A DNA stretch of 64,000 bases from PALSA-610 sp038239145 (GCA_038239145.1 JBBSFB010000001.1:148397-212396); one strand, 5' to 3'. Positions 40,133 through 48,788 are shown, counted from the first letter of the stretch. Numbers and translations: made by a program. Notes: generated by a model from the sequence alone, not told the origin.

Positions 40133-41617
40133 ATGGCCCCCACGTTCACGATCGTTGCCGGCGCGCCGAAAGCCGACCTGTTCGTCGTCCCGGTGTTCGC
40201 CGGCGCCGAGGTCGGGCCGGGTGCCGATCTGGTCGACGGCGCGATCGGCGGGAAGCTCGCCGACTTCATGCAGGAGACCGACTTCGACGCCAAGCTGGGT
40301 GAAGTGCTCGCGGTGCCGACCGGTGGCGGTCTCGGGGCGCGGGCGGTGCTGTTGCTCGGAGTCGGGAAGCGGGAGAAGTTCGACGCGGCCGCGATCCGGC
40401 GCGCGGGCGCGACGATCGCGCGGCGCGCATCGCGTGTCGCGTCGGTCGCGACGACGCTGCTCGATGCGGTCGGTCCCGACGTCGATCCCGCGCTCGCGGC
40501 GCAGGCGTTCGCCGAAGGTGTGTGCCTCGGCCGCTACCAGTTCCTGCGGTACAAATCCGACGGCAAGGTGACGAAGCTCGCTCGGGTGATCGTGGTCGGG
40601 CGCGCGAACGCCAAGGTGCGGGCCGGCCTCGCGCGGGGCGCGCGTATCGCGGAAGCGGTCGCGTGGGCGCGCGACCTCATCAACGAGCCTGCGGCCGCGA
40701 AGTCTCCGGCCGACGTCGTCGCGCTCGCACGCGCGGTAGCCCGCAAGTCGGGCCTGAAAGCCACGGTGTTCGCGGGCGAACAACTCGTGCGGGAACGCAT
40801 GGGCGGTGTGCTGGGCGTCGGCAACGGGTCCGACCGGCCCCCGCGTTTTCTCCGCCTCGAGTACTCACCGCCGCGTCCGAAGGGGACGGTGGCCTTCGTC
40901 GGCAAAGGGGTCGTGTTCGACTCCGGCGGCCTCTCGCTCAAGACCGCCGGCGGCATGGAGACGATGAAGACCGACATGTCGGGCGCAGCCGCGGTGATCG
41001 CGGCCATGTCGACGCTGCGCGATCTCGACGTGAAGGCACGCGTCATCGGTTACGTGCCGCTCGTCGAGAACATGCCGAGCGGTGCGGCCATGCGCCCGGG
41101 CGACGTGCTGAAGATGCGCAACGGCAAGACGGTCGAGGTGCTCAACACCGATGCCGAGGGGCGCCTTATCCTCGCCGACGCGCTCTCGCTCGCGGCCGAG
41201 GAAGGCGCCGACGCGATCATCGATCTGGCCACGCTGACGGGCGCGGTCGTCATGGCGCTGGGCGACAAGATCGCCGGCATCATGGGGAGCGACGACGACT
41301 GGGTCGAGCAGGTGCAAGAAGCGGCCGAGCGGGCGGGCGAGCGCATGTGGCACCTTCCGTTGCCCGATGAGTACCGCCGCAATCTCGACTCCGAGATCGC
41401 CGACCTGCGCAACATCTCGACGGGAAGTGGGGCGGGCACGCTGACCGCGGGGCTCTTCTTGAAGGAGTTCGCGGGCGACGCGCCGTGGGTGCATCTCGAC
41501 ATTGCGGGTACGGCTCGCTCGTCGGCGGACGATGCAGAGACGACCAAGGGTGGCACCGGCTACGGCGTGCGCACGCTCGTCGAGCTCGCGTCGACCTTCC
41601 GCAAGCCGACTGCGTGA
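40133..41617 (+). CDS. pepA: Leucyl aminopeptidase (M17)
   Basis: 494 residues. Catalytic Zn/Mn region: GKGVVFDSGGLSLKTAGGME (Lys and Asp ligands), MKTDMSGAAAVI, and the family signature NTDAEGRLILADAL; the bicarbonate-binding Arg is in that signature. The N-terminal 170 residues form the macrodomain-like regulatory half. Cytoplasmic hexamer; it releases N-terminal residues from peptides. GAGGA lies 5-6 nt before ATG 40133, which settles the start. The cupredoxin gene overlaps its stop. Confidence 0.94.
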   Translation: MAPTFTIVAGAPKADLFVVPVFAGAEVGPGADLVDGAIGGKLADFMQETDFDAKLGEVLAVPTGGGLGARAVLLLGVGKREKFDAAAIRRAGATIARRASRVASVATTLLDAVGPDVDPALAAQAFAEGVCLGRYQFLRYKSDGKVTKLARVIVVGRANAKVRAGLARGARIAEAVAWARDLINEPAAAKSPADVVALARAVARKSGLKATVFAGEQLVRERMGGVLGVGNGSDRPPRFLRLEYSPPRPKGTVAFVGKGVVFDSGGLSLKTAGGMETMKTDMSGAAAVIAAMSTLRDLDVKARVIGYVPLVENMPSGAAMRPGDVLKMRNGKTVEVLNTDAEGRLILADALSLAAEEGADAIIDLATLTGAVVMALGDKIAGIMGSDDDWVEQVQEAAERAGERMWHLPLPDEYRRNLDSEIADLRNISTGSGAGTLTAGLFLKEFAGDAPWVHLDIAGTARSSADDAETTKGGTGYGVRTLVELASTFRKPTA

Positions 41618-42006
41618 GCAGTTTCCCACGAACCGTCCTGCTCGGGGCGGTACTGCTCGTGGTCGTGACCGCATGCAGCTCGTCGTCGAAGAAGCCTGCG
41701 GCACCGGCAGCACCGACGAACCTCCGCCGTCACGCGACCGTCGAGATCGACGCCAAGAACTTCCAGTTCACGCCGAGCGCAATCATCGTCGACGTCGGCA
41801 CCAAGGTGACCTGGCACAACACCGACTCGGTGACACACAACGTCAAGAAGTCGGCCGACGCGGTCGATTTCGGCGCCCAGTTCGGCACCGACGCCTTCGC
41901 GCCGAGCGCGAGCTACTCGTTCACGTTCGCGAAGGTGGGGACCTTCCCCTACGTGTGCACGATCCACGCCGGCATGACCGGCACAGTTGAAGTGGCCGGG
42001 AAATAG
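41614..42006 (+). CDS. Cupredoxin-type lipoprotein (type I copper)
   Basis: 130 residues. An N-terminal signal with lipobox VVTACS would be lipidated on Cys21. The mature part is a plastocyanin/azurin-like domain with copper ligands His (SVTHNV) and the Cys-His-Met cluster in YVCTIHAGM. Probably an extracytoplasmic electron carrier or copper-binding protein. GTG 41614 overlaps the pepA stop (GTGA), so the two are translationally coupled, an odd partnership for an aminopeptidase. A short GC hairpin follows in the 70-bp convergent gap. Confidence 0.88.
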   Translation: MSSFPRTVLLGAVLLVVVTACSSSSKKPAAPAAPTNLRRHATVEIDAKNFQFTPSAIIVDVGTKVTWHNTDSVTHNVKKSADAVDFGAQFGTDAFAPSASYSFTFAKVGTFPYVCTIHAGMTGTVEVAGK

Positions 42007-42076
42007 CGCGTTTCTCGCGGTGAGCAAGAGCGATGGGCGAAGCGCGAGCGAGCCGCGCAGCAAGCCAAGTGCACAG

Positions 42077-43231
42077 CTAATGCGCGTGCGGCATGCACAG
42101 GTCGTCGTACTCGGCGATCACGATCTGCGCACCTTCGCCACACGCCGGACAGCTGGGGTCGCGGCGCACTTTGAAGTTGCGGAACGTCTCCTCCAGCGCG
42201 TCGTACGCGAGCAGACGGCCGCGTAGGGGCTCGCCGAGATCGAGGATCAGCTTGATCGCCTCGAGCGCCTGGATCGACCCGATGATGCCCGGCAACACGC
42301 CGATGACACCGGCCTCCGAACACGACGGCGCCAACTCCGGCGGGGGCGGCTCCGGGAGCAGGCAGCGGTAGCAGGGACCGTTGTACGGATCGAAGACGGT
42401 GACCTGACCCTCGAACCGGAAGATGGAGCCGTGGACGACCGGGATCCGCTTCAACAGTGACGCGTCGTTCACGAGGTAGCGGGTGGGGAAGTTGTCGGTG
42501 CCGTCGACGATGACGTCGTACCCGTCGATGATGTCCATGACGTTGTCGGCGCCGAGGCGCACGTCGTAGGTGACGACATTGACGTCGGGGTTGAGCGCGG
42601 TCAGTGTCTTCTTGGCCGAGTCGACTTTGCGGTCACCGATGCGCTCGAGGTTGTGCAGGATCTGGCGCTGCAGGTTGGAGGCATCGACGACGTCCATGTC
42701 GATGATGCCGATTGTGCCCACTCCCGCGGCCGCGAGGTAGAGCGCGGCGGGCGAGCCGAGGCCGCCCGCGCCGAGCAGGAGGACCTTGGCGCCGAGCAGC
42801 TTCTGCTGACCCTCTTCGCCGACTTCGGGCAAGAGGATGTGGCGGCCGTAGCGGTCGCGCTGTTCGGGTGTGAGCACGTTGGGCGTGACCCAATCGCGCC
42901 CCTCGTTCTTCCAGCGCCCGAAACCCCCGGCCATCGACACGACGTCCGAGTAGCCGAGCTCCTGGAGCGTCTTGGCTGCGAACGCGGACCGAGTGCCGCC
43001 GGCGCAGTAGATGACGATCGGGGCGTCGTGATTCGGGATCTTGTTCTCGACCTGGCTCTCGAGGTGACCGCGGGGGATGAAGACCGAGCCCGGGATCATT
43101 CCCTGCTCGAATTCGTCGAGCTCCCGGACGTCGAGGAACGTCGACTCGCCGACCCGGGGCTCGGCGTCGGCCGGGGAGATCTCTTGGATCTCCGACTTCG
43201 TCTGCTTCAGCAGGTCGCGAAAACTCGCCAT
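42077..43231 (-). CDS. MoeZ/MoeB-like adenylyltransferase-sulfurtransferase, rhodanese domain at the N-terminus
   Basis: 384 residues. Residues about 15-112 are a rhodanese domain with active Cys76 in IYCAGGTRSAF. The rest is an E1-like adenylyltransferase: GAGGLGSPAALYLAAAGVG for ATP, RYLVNDASLLKRIPVVHGS, Zn cysteines in CYRCL and CPACG. It activates a ubiquitin-like sulfur carrier (ThiS, MoaD or CysO type) and thiolates its C-terminus. The usual mycobacterial MoeZ has the rhodanese domain at the C-terminus; here the order is reversed. GGGAG stands 5 nt before ATG 43231. No carrier gene is nearby. Confidence 0.88.
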   Translation of the reverse strand: MASFRDLLKQTKSEIQEISPADAEPRVGESTFLDVRELDEFEQGMIPGSVFIPRGHLESQVENKIPNHDAPIVIYCAGGTRSAFAAKTLQELGYSDVVSMAGGFGRWKNEGRDWVTPNVLTPEQRDRYGRHILLPEVGEEGQQKLLGAKVLLLGAGGLGSPAALYLAAAGVGTIGIIDMDVVDASNLQRQILHNLERIGDRKVDSAKKTLTALNPDVNVVTYDVRLGADNVMDIIDGYDVIVDGTDNFPTRYLVNDASLLKRIPVVHGSIFRFEGQVTVFDPYNGPCYRCLLPEPPPPELAPSCSEAGVIGVLPGIIGSIQALEAIKLILDLGEPLRGRLLAYDALEETFRNFKVRRDPSCPACGEGAQIVIAEYDDLCMPHAH

Positions 43232-43288
43232 CGAAACTCCCGGAACGAGGCCGAAAGGGACACCTTCCCGGCCGATACAACGGGTTAA

Positions 43289-43294
43289 ATCCTA
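43289..43294 (-). promoter_or_regulatory. -10 box TAGGAT upstream of the MoeZ-like gene
   Basis: Predicts a leader of about 50 nt ending in the GGGAG ribosome site before ATG 43231. Confidence 0.4.
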
Positions 43295-43351
43295 CCGCGG
43301 CAGTCGGATATTCCCAACGGGCGGCGTTCGCGCCGCCGTCCCGGCCAAGGC

Positions 43352-44122
43352 TCAGACCCGGGCGACGAGGGCGGGTAGGACGGCGCCGAGCTGCTCTCGG
43401 ACGACCGCGTCGGCGACCTCGTCGAACGGGGTCTCCTCCGCGTTGAGGATCACGAGTCGGGCGCCGTTGCGGCGGGCGATCTCGGGGAGTGCGGCGGCGG
43501 GATACACGCCGAGCGAGGTACCGATGGCCACGAAGACGTCGGCGGTGCCGGCCGCGATCTGTGATCGCTCGAGATCGGCGGCGACCAGGTTCTCGCCGAA
43601 GCTGATCGTCGCCGACTTCAGGATCCCGCCGCAGACGGGGCATTCGGGATCGGCTTCGCCCGCGCGCACGCGGTCGAGCGCCTCGCCCATCGGCGCACGC
43701 CACCCGCACGCCATGCACTTCACCTCGCGCACGTTGCCGTGGATCTCGATCACGATGCCGGGGGACTGCCCGGCCGCGTGGTGCAGGCCGTCGATGTTCT
43801 GGGTGACGACGGTTTGGAGCTTTCCTTTGTGCTCGAGGTCGACGAGGGCGCGGTGCGCGGCATTGGGTTCCGCCGTCCAGTAGTTGCCGTTCACTCGGTT
43901 CTGCCACGCCTGGCGCCGCACTTCCGGATCCGACATGTAGTACTCGAGCGTCGCCGTCTTCTCCGCGGCCGGGTTCTTGGTCCACACGCCGTTCGGGCCC
44001 CGGAAGTCGGGGATGCCCGACTCGGTGGAGATGCCGGCGCCGGTCAAGACGATGACGCGATCGGCGCGGCGCAACCAACCGGCGATCTTGTCGAGCTCGG
44101 CGTCGTCGAGCGGCGTGTCCAT
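43352..44122 (-). CDS. Sirtuin-type NAD-dependent protein deacylase
   Basis: 256 residues. NAD-binding GAGISTESGIPDFRGPNGVW, catalytic TQNIDGLHHAAG and EIHGNVREVKC with the active-site His, a Zn site CMAC...CPVCGG, and GTSLGVYPAAALP. It removes acyl groups from Lys side chains using NAD. Candidate substrates in this window, such as acyl-CoA and lipoyl enzymes, are speculation. A TAGCCT box lies 9 nt before ATG 44122. A 120-bp gap with its own promoter separates it from the MoeZ-like gene. Confidence 0.93.
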   Translation of the reverse strand: MDTPLDDAELDKIAGWLRRADRVIVLTGAGISTESGIPDFRGPNGVWTKNPAAEKTATLEYYMSDPEVRRQAWQNRVNGNYWTAEPNAAHRALVDLEHKGKLQTVVTQNIDGLHHAAGQSPGIVIEIHGNVREVKCMACGWRAPMGEALDRVRAGEADPECPVCGGILKSATISFGENLVAADLERSQIAAGTADVFVAIGTSLGVYPAAALPEIARRNGARLVILNAEETPFDEVADAVVREQLGAVLPALVARV

Positions 44123-44131
44123 CGGCCGTCG

Positions 44132-44137
44132 AGGCTA
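44132..44137 (-). promoter_or_regulatory. -10 box TAGCCT before the sirtuin gene
   Basis: 9 nt from ATG 44122, predicting an untranslated leader of only 1-3 nt. Confidence 0.45.
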
Positions 44138-44147
44138 TTCGCAGCAG

Positions 44148-44179
44148 GGCGGGACGGATCCCTCGGGTTCCGTCCCGCC
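44148..44179 (-). terminator. Hairpin downstream of the 44234-44827 gene
   Basis: Perfect 11-bp stem (GGCGGGACGGA with TCCGTCCCGCC) and a 10-nt loop, lying after the stop of the minus-strand gene and just upstream of the sirtuin promoter. No T-tract follows, as is common in high-GC actinobacteria. Confidence 0.6.
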
Positions 44180-44233
44180 CCGGCGATGCGCTACCGGCGG
44201 GGGGCGCAGATCACCGGCAACGACGCTTCGCTC

Positions 44234-44827
44234 TCATGACGCTTCGGGGAGGTCGTCGGTTCCCCGATTTTGGGCGTGGGCCCAGCGGACGGCTTCGTGG
44301 GCGAGGGCCGGATGGAACCCGCCGGCATGGAGCGCACGTTCCACGAGGTCGATCGGTTCGTCCTGCGCCATCAAGGTGAGTGCGAACCGGCGGGCTCGGC
44401 GGCGGGCCATGTCGACGGGCTTCGCCGCCTGCTCCTCGATCCACTCCGCGTGCCGCGCCTGCAACGCCACCGGGAGGCGCCGGACGTGTCGACGATGCAC
44501 GGGCGGCAACGTCGTGCGGACCGCGATCGTCACGTCGCCGTCGGAGCACGCGAGCTCGAACTGCTGCAGCCGGGTGAGGCTGCGGATGAGGGGCGATTGC
44601 TGGCCCTCGCGAGGACCGAGCCCGAGGGCGGCCGCGGTGTCGGCGACCGGGAGGTCGACGCCCTTGGGACTGGTCTCGAACCGGTCGGCGAGGTGGCGGA
44701 GCAGCAGGAGCGCGGTCGGCCCGAGCGTCGGCAACCAGAACGTCTCCACGTACCAACTCCGCGGGTCGTGGCCGATGGCGTCGAGCACGGGGTCCGGCCA
44801 CGGCATAACCCGAAGGGCACTGGTCAT
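44234..44827 (-). CDS. Hypothetical cytosolic protein, helical
   Basis: 197 residues with no signal or membrane helix. It begins MTSALRVMPWPDPVLDAIGH, has a winged-helix-like stretch (LLRHLADRFETSPKGVDLPV, then ADTAAALGLG and SLTRLQQFELA) and an Arg-rich helical C-terminal part. ATG 44827 is fixed by GGAGG with a 7-nt spacer. The frame stays open upstream to ATG 45034, but that extension loses codon bias. The helix order would fit a replication-initiator- or MarR-like DNA-binding fold, but I cannot assign a family. Confidence 0.72.
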   Translation of the reverse strand: MTSALRVMPWPDPVLDAIGHDPRSWYVETFWLPTLGPTALLLLRHLADRFETSPKGVDLPVADTAAALGLGPREGQQSPLIRSLTRLQQFELACSDGDVTIAVRTTLPPVHRRHVRRLPVALQARHAEWIEEQAAKPVDMARRRARRFALTLMAQDEPIDLVERALHAGGFHPALAHEAVRWAHAQNRGTDDLPEAS

Positions 44828-44891
44828 TTTGGGGCCTCCACAGCCGCAGGAATCGAGGGGGGAAGTCGACGACGAACGACTGAGCCGGGAG

Positions 44892-45034
44892 TCAGTTCCC
44901 GTGCGCCCGGCACCACGGGTCGGGCGAACGGACCGTGGCGCAATAGACGGTCGGGTCCCAGTGCCCGGGATCGGCAATCGGTGTGCAGGCCGAATCGCGA
45001 GACCGGCCAGCGCGAGCGCGAACAGGCGCCTCAT
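44892..45034 (-). pseudogene. Possible frameshifted small secreted protein
   Basis: From ATG 45034 the first 14 codons encode a signal-like peptide (MRRLFALALAGLAI). The next frame then reads, with almost only G/C-ending codons, SACTPIADPGHWDPTVYC and on to a TGA at 44892. Joined by a -1 shift near 44992 this would be a small Cys/Trp-rich exported protein. The ATG overlaps the TGA of a nine-codon leader. It may be a damaged gene, a sequencing error or chance. Confidence 0.3.
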
Positions 45035-45060
45035 CTCGAAACGTCCTGTGCACTGGTCAC
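45031..45060 (-). CDS. Nine-codon leader peptide
   Basis: GTG 45060 with GGGAGG 4 nt upstream encodes MTSAQDVSR and stops at TGA 45031, overlapping ATG 45034 as ATGA. The good ribosome site and the overlap suggest a coupling leader for the downstream frame. Product function, if any, is unknown. Confidence 0.35.
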   Translation of the reverse strand: MTSAQDVSR

Positions 45061-45104
45061 TGGTCCTCCCGGCTCATCGGAGATCATCTGAAGTTGTCTT
45101 AAGA

Positions 45105-45110
45105 TGTATA
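45105..45110 (-). promoter_or_regulatory. Extended -10-like sequence TGC-TATACAT
   Basis: AT-rich island with an extended -10 on the minus strand, upstream of the nine-codon leader. On the plus strand TAAGAT (45100-45105) overlaps it and could serve the zinc-ribbon gene. Confidence 0.4.
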
Positions 45111-45177
45111 GCACGGCCTGTACCCGCGCACAACGCCGGGCGTGCCGCCGCGGGCGGTACCCGTGGTGCTTGGAGGC

Positions 45178-45360
45178 ATGAGTAAGTTGAGGGGGATGAA
45201 ACTCGAGCGCGCCACTTACGTCACCTGCGATCAATGCCAGAGCTTGTTCAAGGCAGGGACGTTCAAGGACGGCTCGACGCCGACCGCATGCCCCACCTGC
45301 CGGGTGGGAGTCGACCCCGCGGGTCAGTCGGTCACCATCGATACCGAGTCGCGCTTCTAG
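45178..45360 (+). CDS. Small zinc-ribbon protein
   Basis: 60 residues. Two Cys pairs, CDQC and CPTC, 21 residues apart between their first Cys, make a probable zinc ribbon; the end is acidic (VTIDTESRF). ATG 45178 is preceded by GGAGG almost directly; ATG 45196 after GAGGGGG is the alternative. It could be an RNA- or protein-binding mini-protein; I know no specific family. It precedes methylmalonyl-CoA mutase by 67 bp that contain a 7-bp hairpin (CCCCGCC/GGCGGGG). Confidence 0.6.
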   Translation: MSKLRGMKLERATYVTCDQCQSLFKAGTFKDGSTPTACPTCRVGVDPAGQSVTIDTESRF

Positions 45361-45427
45361 GCCGTCCCAGCCTTTCTTTCCCCGCCAACTTCTCAGGCGG
45401 GGGTGCGTGCGTGGTTCACTAAGCCAC

Positions 45428-47563
45428 ATGACGGAACCGGACCTCACGCGCTGGCGGGAGCTCGCGTCCAAAGAACTGAAGGGCGCCGAGCCCGAAACGC
45501 TCACGTGGGAGACGCCTGAGGGCATCGCGGTCAAGCCGCTGTACACCGCGGCCGACCTCGAATCGCTCGAGACGGTGGGCGGGTTACCCGGCCTCGAGCC
45601 GTTCGTGCGCGGACCGCGCGCCACGATGTACTCGAACCGGCCCTGGACCATTCGCCAGTACGCCGGTTTCTCGACCGCGGAAGAGTCGAACGCGTTTTAC
45701 CGCCAGAACCTCGCGGCTGGGCAGATGGGACTGTCGGTCGCCTTCGATCTCGCGACGCACCGTGGCTATGACAGCGATCACCCACGCGTCGTCGGCGACG
45801 TCGGCAAGGCCGGTGTCGCGATCGATTCCGTCGAGGACATGAAGATCCTCTTCGACGGCATTCCGCTCGACAAGATGTCGGTGTCGATGACGATGAACGG
45901 CGCGGTGCTGCCGGTGCTCGCGGGGTACGTCGTCGCCGCCGAAGAACAAGGTGTGAGCCAGGACAAGCTCACGGGGACGATTCAGAACGACATCCTCAAA
46001 GAGTTCATGGTCCGCAACACGTACATCTATCCACCCGAGCCGAGCATGCGGATTGTCGGCGACATCATCGACCACACCGCGAAGTTCATGCCGCGCTTCA
46101 ACTCGATCTCGATCTCCGGCTACCACATGCAAGAAGCGGGCGCGACCGCAGTGCAGGAGCTCGGTTTCACGCTTGCCGACGGGCTGGAGTACGCGCGCTT
46201 CGCCGCGTCGCGCGGCTTGTCGGTCGACGAGTTCGCGGGCCGGCTCTCGTTCTTCTTCGCGATTGGCATGAACTTGTTCATGGAAGTGGCGAAGCTGCGC
46301 GCCGCGCGCCTGCTGTGGGCCCGCATCATGACTGACCTCGGCGCGCAGAAGCCGGCCTCGAAGATGCTGCGCACGCACTGCCAGACCTCGGGGGTCTCGC
46401 TCATGGAGCAGGACCCGTACAACAACGTCGTGCGCACCGCGTACGAAGCGCTCGCGGCCGTGCTCGGCGGAACGCAGAGCCTGCACACCAACGGTTTCGA
46501 CGAGGCAATCGCGCTGCCCTCCGACTTCGCGGCCCGCATCGCGCGTAACACCCAGCTGATCCTGGCGGAGGAGACCGGAGTCACCCACGTCATCGATCCG
46601 CTCGGCGGTTCGTACTACGTCGAGGCGCTCACACAGTCGCTCGCCAACGAGGCCTGGGAGCTGATCCAAGAGGTCGAGGGCCTCGGCGGCATGACCAAAG
46701 CGGTCGAGTCGGGGATGCCGAAGCTGCGGATCGAAGAAGCCGCAGCCCGACGCCAGGCGCGCGTCGATCGAGGCGAGGAGGTCATCGTCGGCGTCAACAA
46801 GTACCGGCTCGACAAGGAGTCGGCGATCGACACCCGCACGATCGACAACACGGAGGTGCGCCGCCAGCAGATCGTGCGGCTCGAGCGCATCAAATCCGAG
46901 CGCGATCCCGAGAAGGTGCAGGTCGCGCTCGCCGCGCTCACCGCCGGCGCCAAATCCGACGGCAACCTCCTTTCCCTGTCGATCGAAGCTTCCCGGGCCC
47001 GCGCGACCGTCGGTGAGATCTCCGACGCGCTCGAAGAGGTGTTCGGTCGGTACCGCGCCAACATCCGTACGATCTCGGGCGTGTACGGCAGCGCGTACTC
47101 CGACGACGAAGAGTTCCAACGGATCCGCAAGGAAGTCGCGGCGTTCGCGACCGAAGAGGGCCGCCGGCCCCGCATCCTCGTGGCCAAGCTCGGCCAGGAC
47201 GGTCACGACCGCGGAGCGCATGTGATCTCGACCGCCTTCGCCGATCTCGGCTTCGACGTCGACGTCGGTCCCCTCTTCCAGACCCCGGAGGAAGCGGCGC
47301 GCGAGGCGATCGAGAACGACGTGCACGTCGTCGGTATCTCGAGCCAGGCCGCCGGGCACAAGACGCTCGTGCCGCAGCTCATCGAGTCGCTGCGGGCCCA
47401 GGGCGCGAACGAGATCATCGTGGTGGTCGGCGGCGTGATCCCGGCGTCCGACTATGACTTCCTGCACGACGCCGGGGTGGCGGCCGTGTTCGGGCCCGGG
47501 AGCAACATTCTCCAGGCTGCGGCCGACGTCCTCACCTTGATCCGGCGGAACCCCGTCGCATGA
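45428..47563 (+). CDS. mutB: Methylmalonyl-CoA mutase, large-subunit type with B12 domain
   Basis: 711 residues. The TIM-barrel part has RPWTIRQYAGFSTAEESN and RNTYIYPPEPSMRIVGD, and the C-terminal cobalamin domain has LVAKLGQDGHDRGAHV with the His ligand. It interconverts methylmalonyl- and succinyl-CoA using adenosylcobalamin. Two substrate-site changes are visible against the MutB/MUT sequences I know: QTSGWSL reads QTSGVSL, and SLHTNSFDEA reads SLHTNGFDEA. A related mutase with another acyl-CoA substrate is therefore possible. No small subunit (MutA) gene is present. The MeaB gene follows by 13 bp. Confidence 0.88.
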   Translation: MTEPDLTRWRELASKELKGAEPETLTWETPEGIAVKPLYTAADLESLETVGGLPGLEPFVRGPRATMYSNRPWTIRQYAGFSTAEESNAFYRQNLAAGQMGLSVAFDLATHRGYDSDHPRVVGDVGKAGVAIDSVEDMKILFDGIPLDKMSVSMTMNGAVLPVLAGYVVAAEEQGVSQDKLTGTIQNDILKEFMVRNTYIYPPEPSMRIVGDIIDHTAKFMPRFNSISISGYHMQEAGATAVQELGFTLADGLEYARFAASRGLSVDEFAGRLSFFFAIGMNLFMEVAKLRAARLLWARIMTDLGAQKPASKMLRTHCQTSGVSLMEQDPYNNVVRTAYEALAAVLGGTQSLHTNGFDEAIALPSDFAARIARNTQLILAEETGVTHVIDPLGGSYYVEALTQSLANEAWELIQEVEGLGGMTKAVESGMPKLRIEEAAARRQARVDRGEEVIVGVNKYRLDKESAIDTRTIDNTEVRRQQIVRLERIKSERDPEKVQVALAALTAGAKSDGNLLSLSIEASRARATVGEISDALEEVFGRYRANIRTISGVYGSAYSDDEEFQRIRKEVAAFATEEGRRPRILVAKLGQDGHDRGAHVISTAFADLGFDVDVGPLFQTPEEAAREAIENDVHVVGISSQAAGHKTLVPQLIESLRAQGANEIIVVVGGVIPASDYDFLHDAGVAAVFGPGSNILQAAADVLTLIRRNPVA

Positions 47564-47576
47564 CGCTCACGTTCTC

Positions 47577-48542
47577 GTGACTGCGCTCGCCGACGCGGTG
47601 CGCGCCGGCGACCGTCGTTCGCTGGCGCGCGCGATCACGCTCGCGGAGTCGACCCGCGCCGATCATCGCGACGAGGCCGCCGCACTTCTCGACGAGGTCA
47701 TGCCTGCGACCGGAGGCTCCACCCGGGTCGGGATCAGTGGCGCGCCCGGCGCGGGAAAGTCGACGTTCATCGAGGCCCTCGGTCTGCACCTCGTCGAGGG
47801 CGGTCACGAGGTCGCGGTGCTGGCGGTCGACCCGTCGAGCACGCGCGGTGGAGGTTCGATCCTGGGCGACAAGACCCGCATGGAACAGTTGTCGCGTTCG
47901 CCGAAGGCGTTCATACGGCCGTCGCCGTCGAAGGGCACGCTCGGCGGTGTCGCCCGCCGGACCCGCGAGGCAATGCTGCTGTGCGAAGCGGCCGGTTTCG
48001 ACGTGGTGCTGGTCGAGACCGTCGGCGTGGGGCAGTCGGAGGTCGCGGTCGCGGCGATGGTCGACGTGTTCGCGCTCTTGCTCGCGCCCGGCGCGGGTGA
48101 CGAGCTTCAGGGCGTGAAGCGCGGCATCGTCGAGCTGGCCGATCTGGTGATCGTCAACAAGGCCGATGGTGCGCTGGCCGATCTCGCCCGGCACACCGCG
48201 AGCAACTACGGCCACGCGCTGCACCTCCTGCGGCCGCGCACCGACGGTTGGGCGCCGCGGGTCCTGTCGTGCTCGGCCCTGCTCGGCGAAGGGATCGACG
48301 ACGTGTGGTCGGTCGTGGAGGAGTATTCGGCGGCGGCCCGGGCGTCGGGAGGCTTGGACCGGAGGCGGGGCGAGCAGGCCCGCGAATGGATGTGGTCCGA
48401 GGTCGGCGAGACGCTGCTCGAACGGCTCCGGGCCGACGATCGCGTGCAGGCGGACGTCGACTCCCTGGAGGCCGAAGTGGTGGCGGGGCGGACGTCACCG
48501 ACCGCCGCCGCGCTTCAGTTGCTCGACCGCTTCTCGGGCTGA
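47577..48542 (+). CDS. meaB: MeaB/ArgK-type GTPase, mutase chaperone
   Basis: 321 residues, G3E-family P-loop GTPase. Walker A GAPGAGKSTFIEALG at about 58-72, switch region DPSSTRGGGSILGDKTRME, Walker B VLVETVGVGQSE, and base-recognition NKAD. MeaB proteins protect and reload the cobalamin cofactor of acyl-CoA mutases. Direct adjacency to the mutase gene supports that role over an amino-acid transport kinase. Start is GTG 47577. Confidence 0.93.
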   Translation: MTALADAVRAGDRRSLARAITLAESTRADHRDEAAALLDEVMPATGGSTRVGISGAPGAGKSTFIEALGLHLVEGGHEVAVLAVDPSSTRGGGSILGDKTRMEQLSRSPKAFIRPSPSKGTLGGVARRTREAMLLCEAAGFDVVLVETVGVGQSEVAVAAMVDVFALLLAPGAGDELQGVKRGIVELADLVIVNKADGALADLARHTASNYGHALHLLRPRTDGWAPRVLSCSALLGEGIDDVWSVVEEYSAAARASGGLDRRRGEQAREWMWSEVGETLLERLRADDRVQADVDSLEAEVVAGRTSPTAAALQLLDRFSG

Positions 48543-48578
48543 TCGGCACCGGCGGTCCGGCACCGGACTGTGCTCGGG

Positions 48579-48788
48579 TCAGCTGGCCTTGCGGATCGTC
48601 GCGGGCTGCTTCGGCTCGGGCGGACGAGCCTGGCGGAGCACCTCGCGGGCCTGCGCAACCCCGAGACGTCCGACCGAACGCGTGCGCTCGTCGAGCTGCC
48701 AGTCGGGTCGTGCCGTAACCGACCCTCCGGGCAGCAACCGAAGCTGGCTCTCGCCGATCTCCTTGGTGGATGTGCTCCGCTCGCTCAT
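48579..48788 (-). CDS. Small hypothetical protein
   Basis: 69 residues, basic and polar: MSERSTSTKEIGESQLRLLP, then LDERTRSVGRLGVAQAREVL and a Pro/Lys end. ATG 48788 has AAGGAG rather far upstream; TTG 48794 lies at a better distance from it. No domain is recognised. It is convergent with meaB and divergent from the cysteine desulfurase gene. Confidence 0.5.
   Translation of the reverse strand: MSERSTSTKEIGESQLRLLPGGSVTARPDWQLDERTRSVGRLGVAQAREVLRQARPPEPKQPATIRKAS

Noticed and set aside
44828..45034. N-terminal extension giving the 44234-44827 protein a signal peptide (266 residues)
   Set aside because: Codon bias collapses in the extension, and a GGAGG with 7-nt spacing points to ATG 44827.
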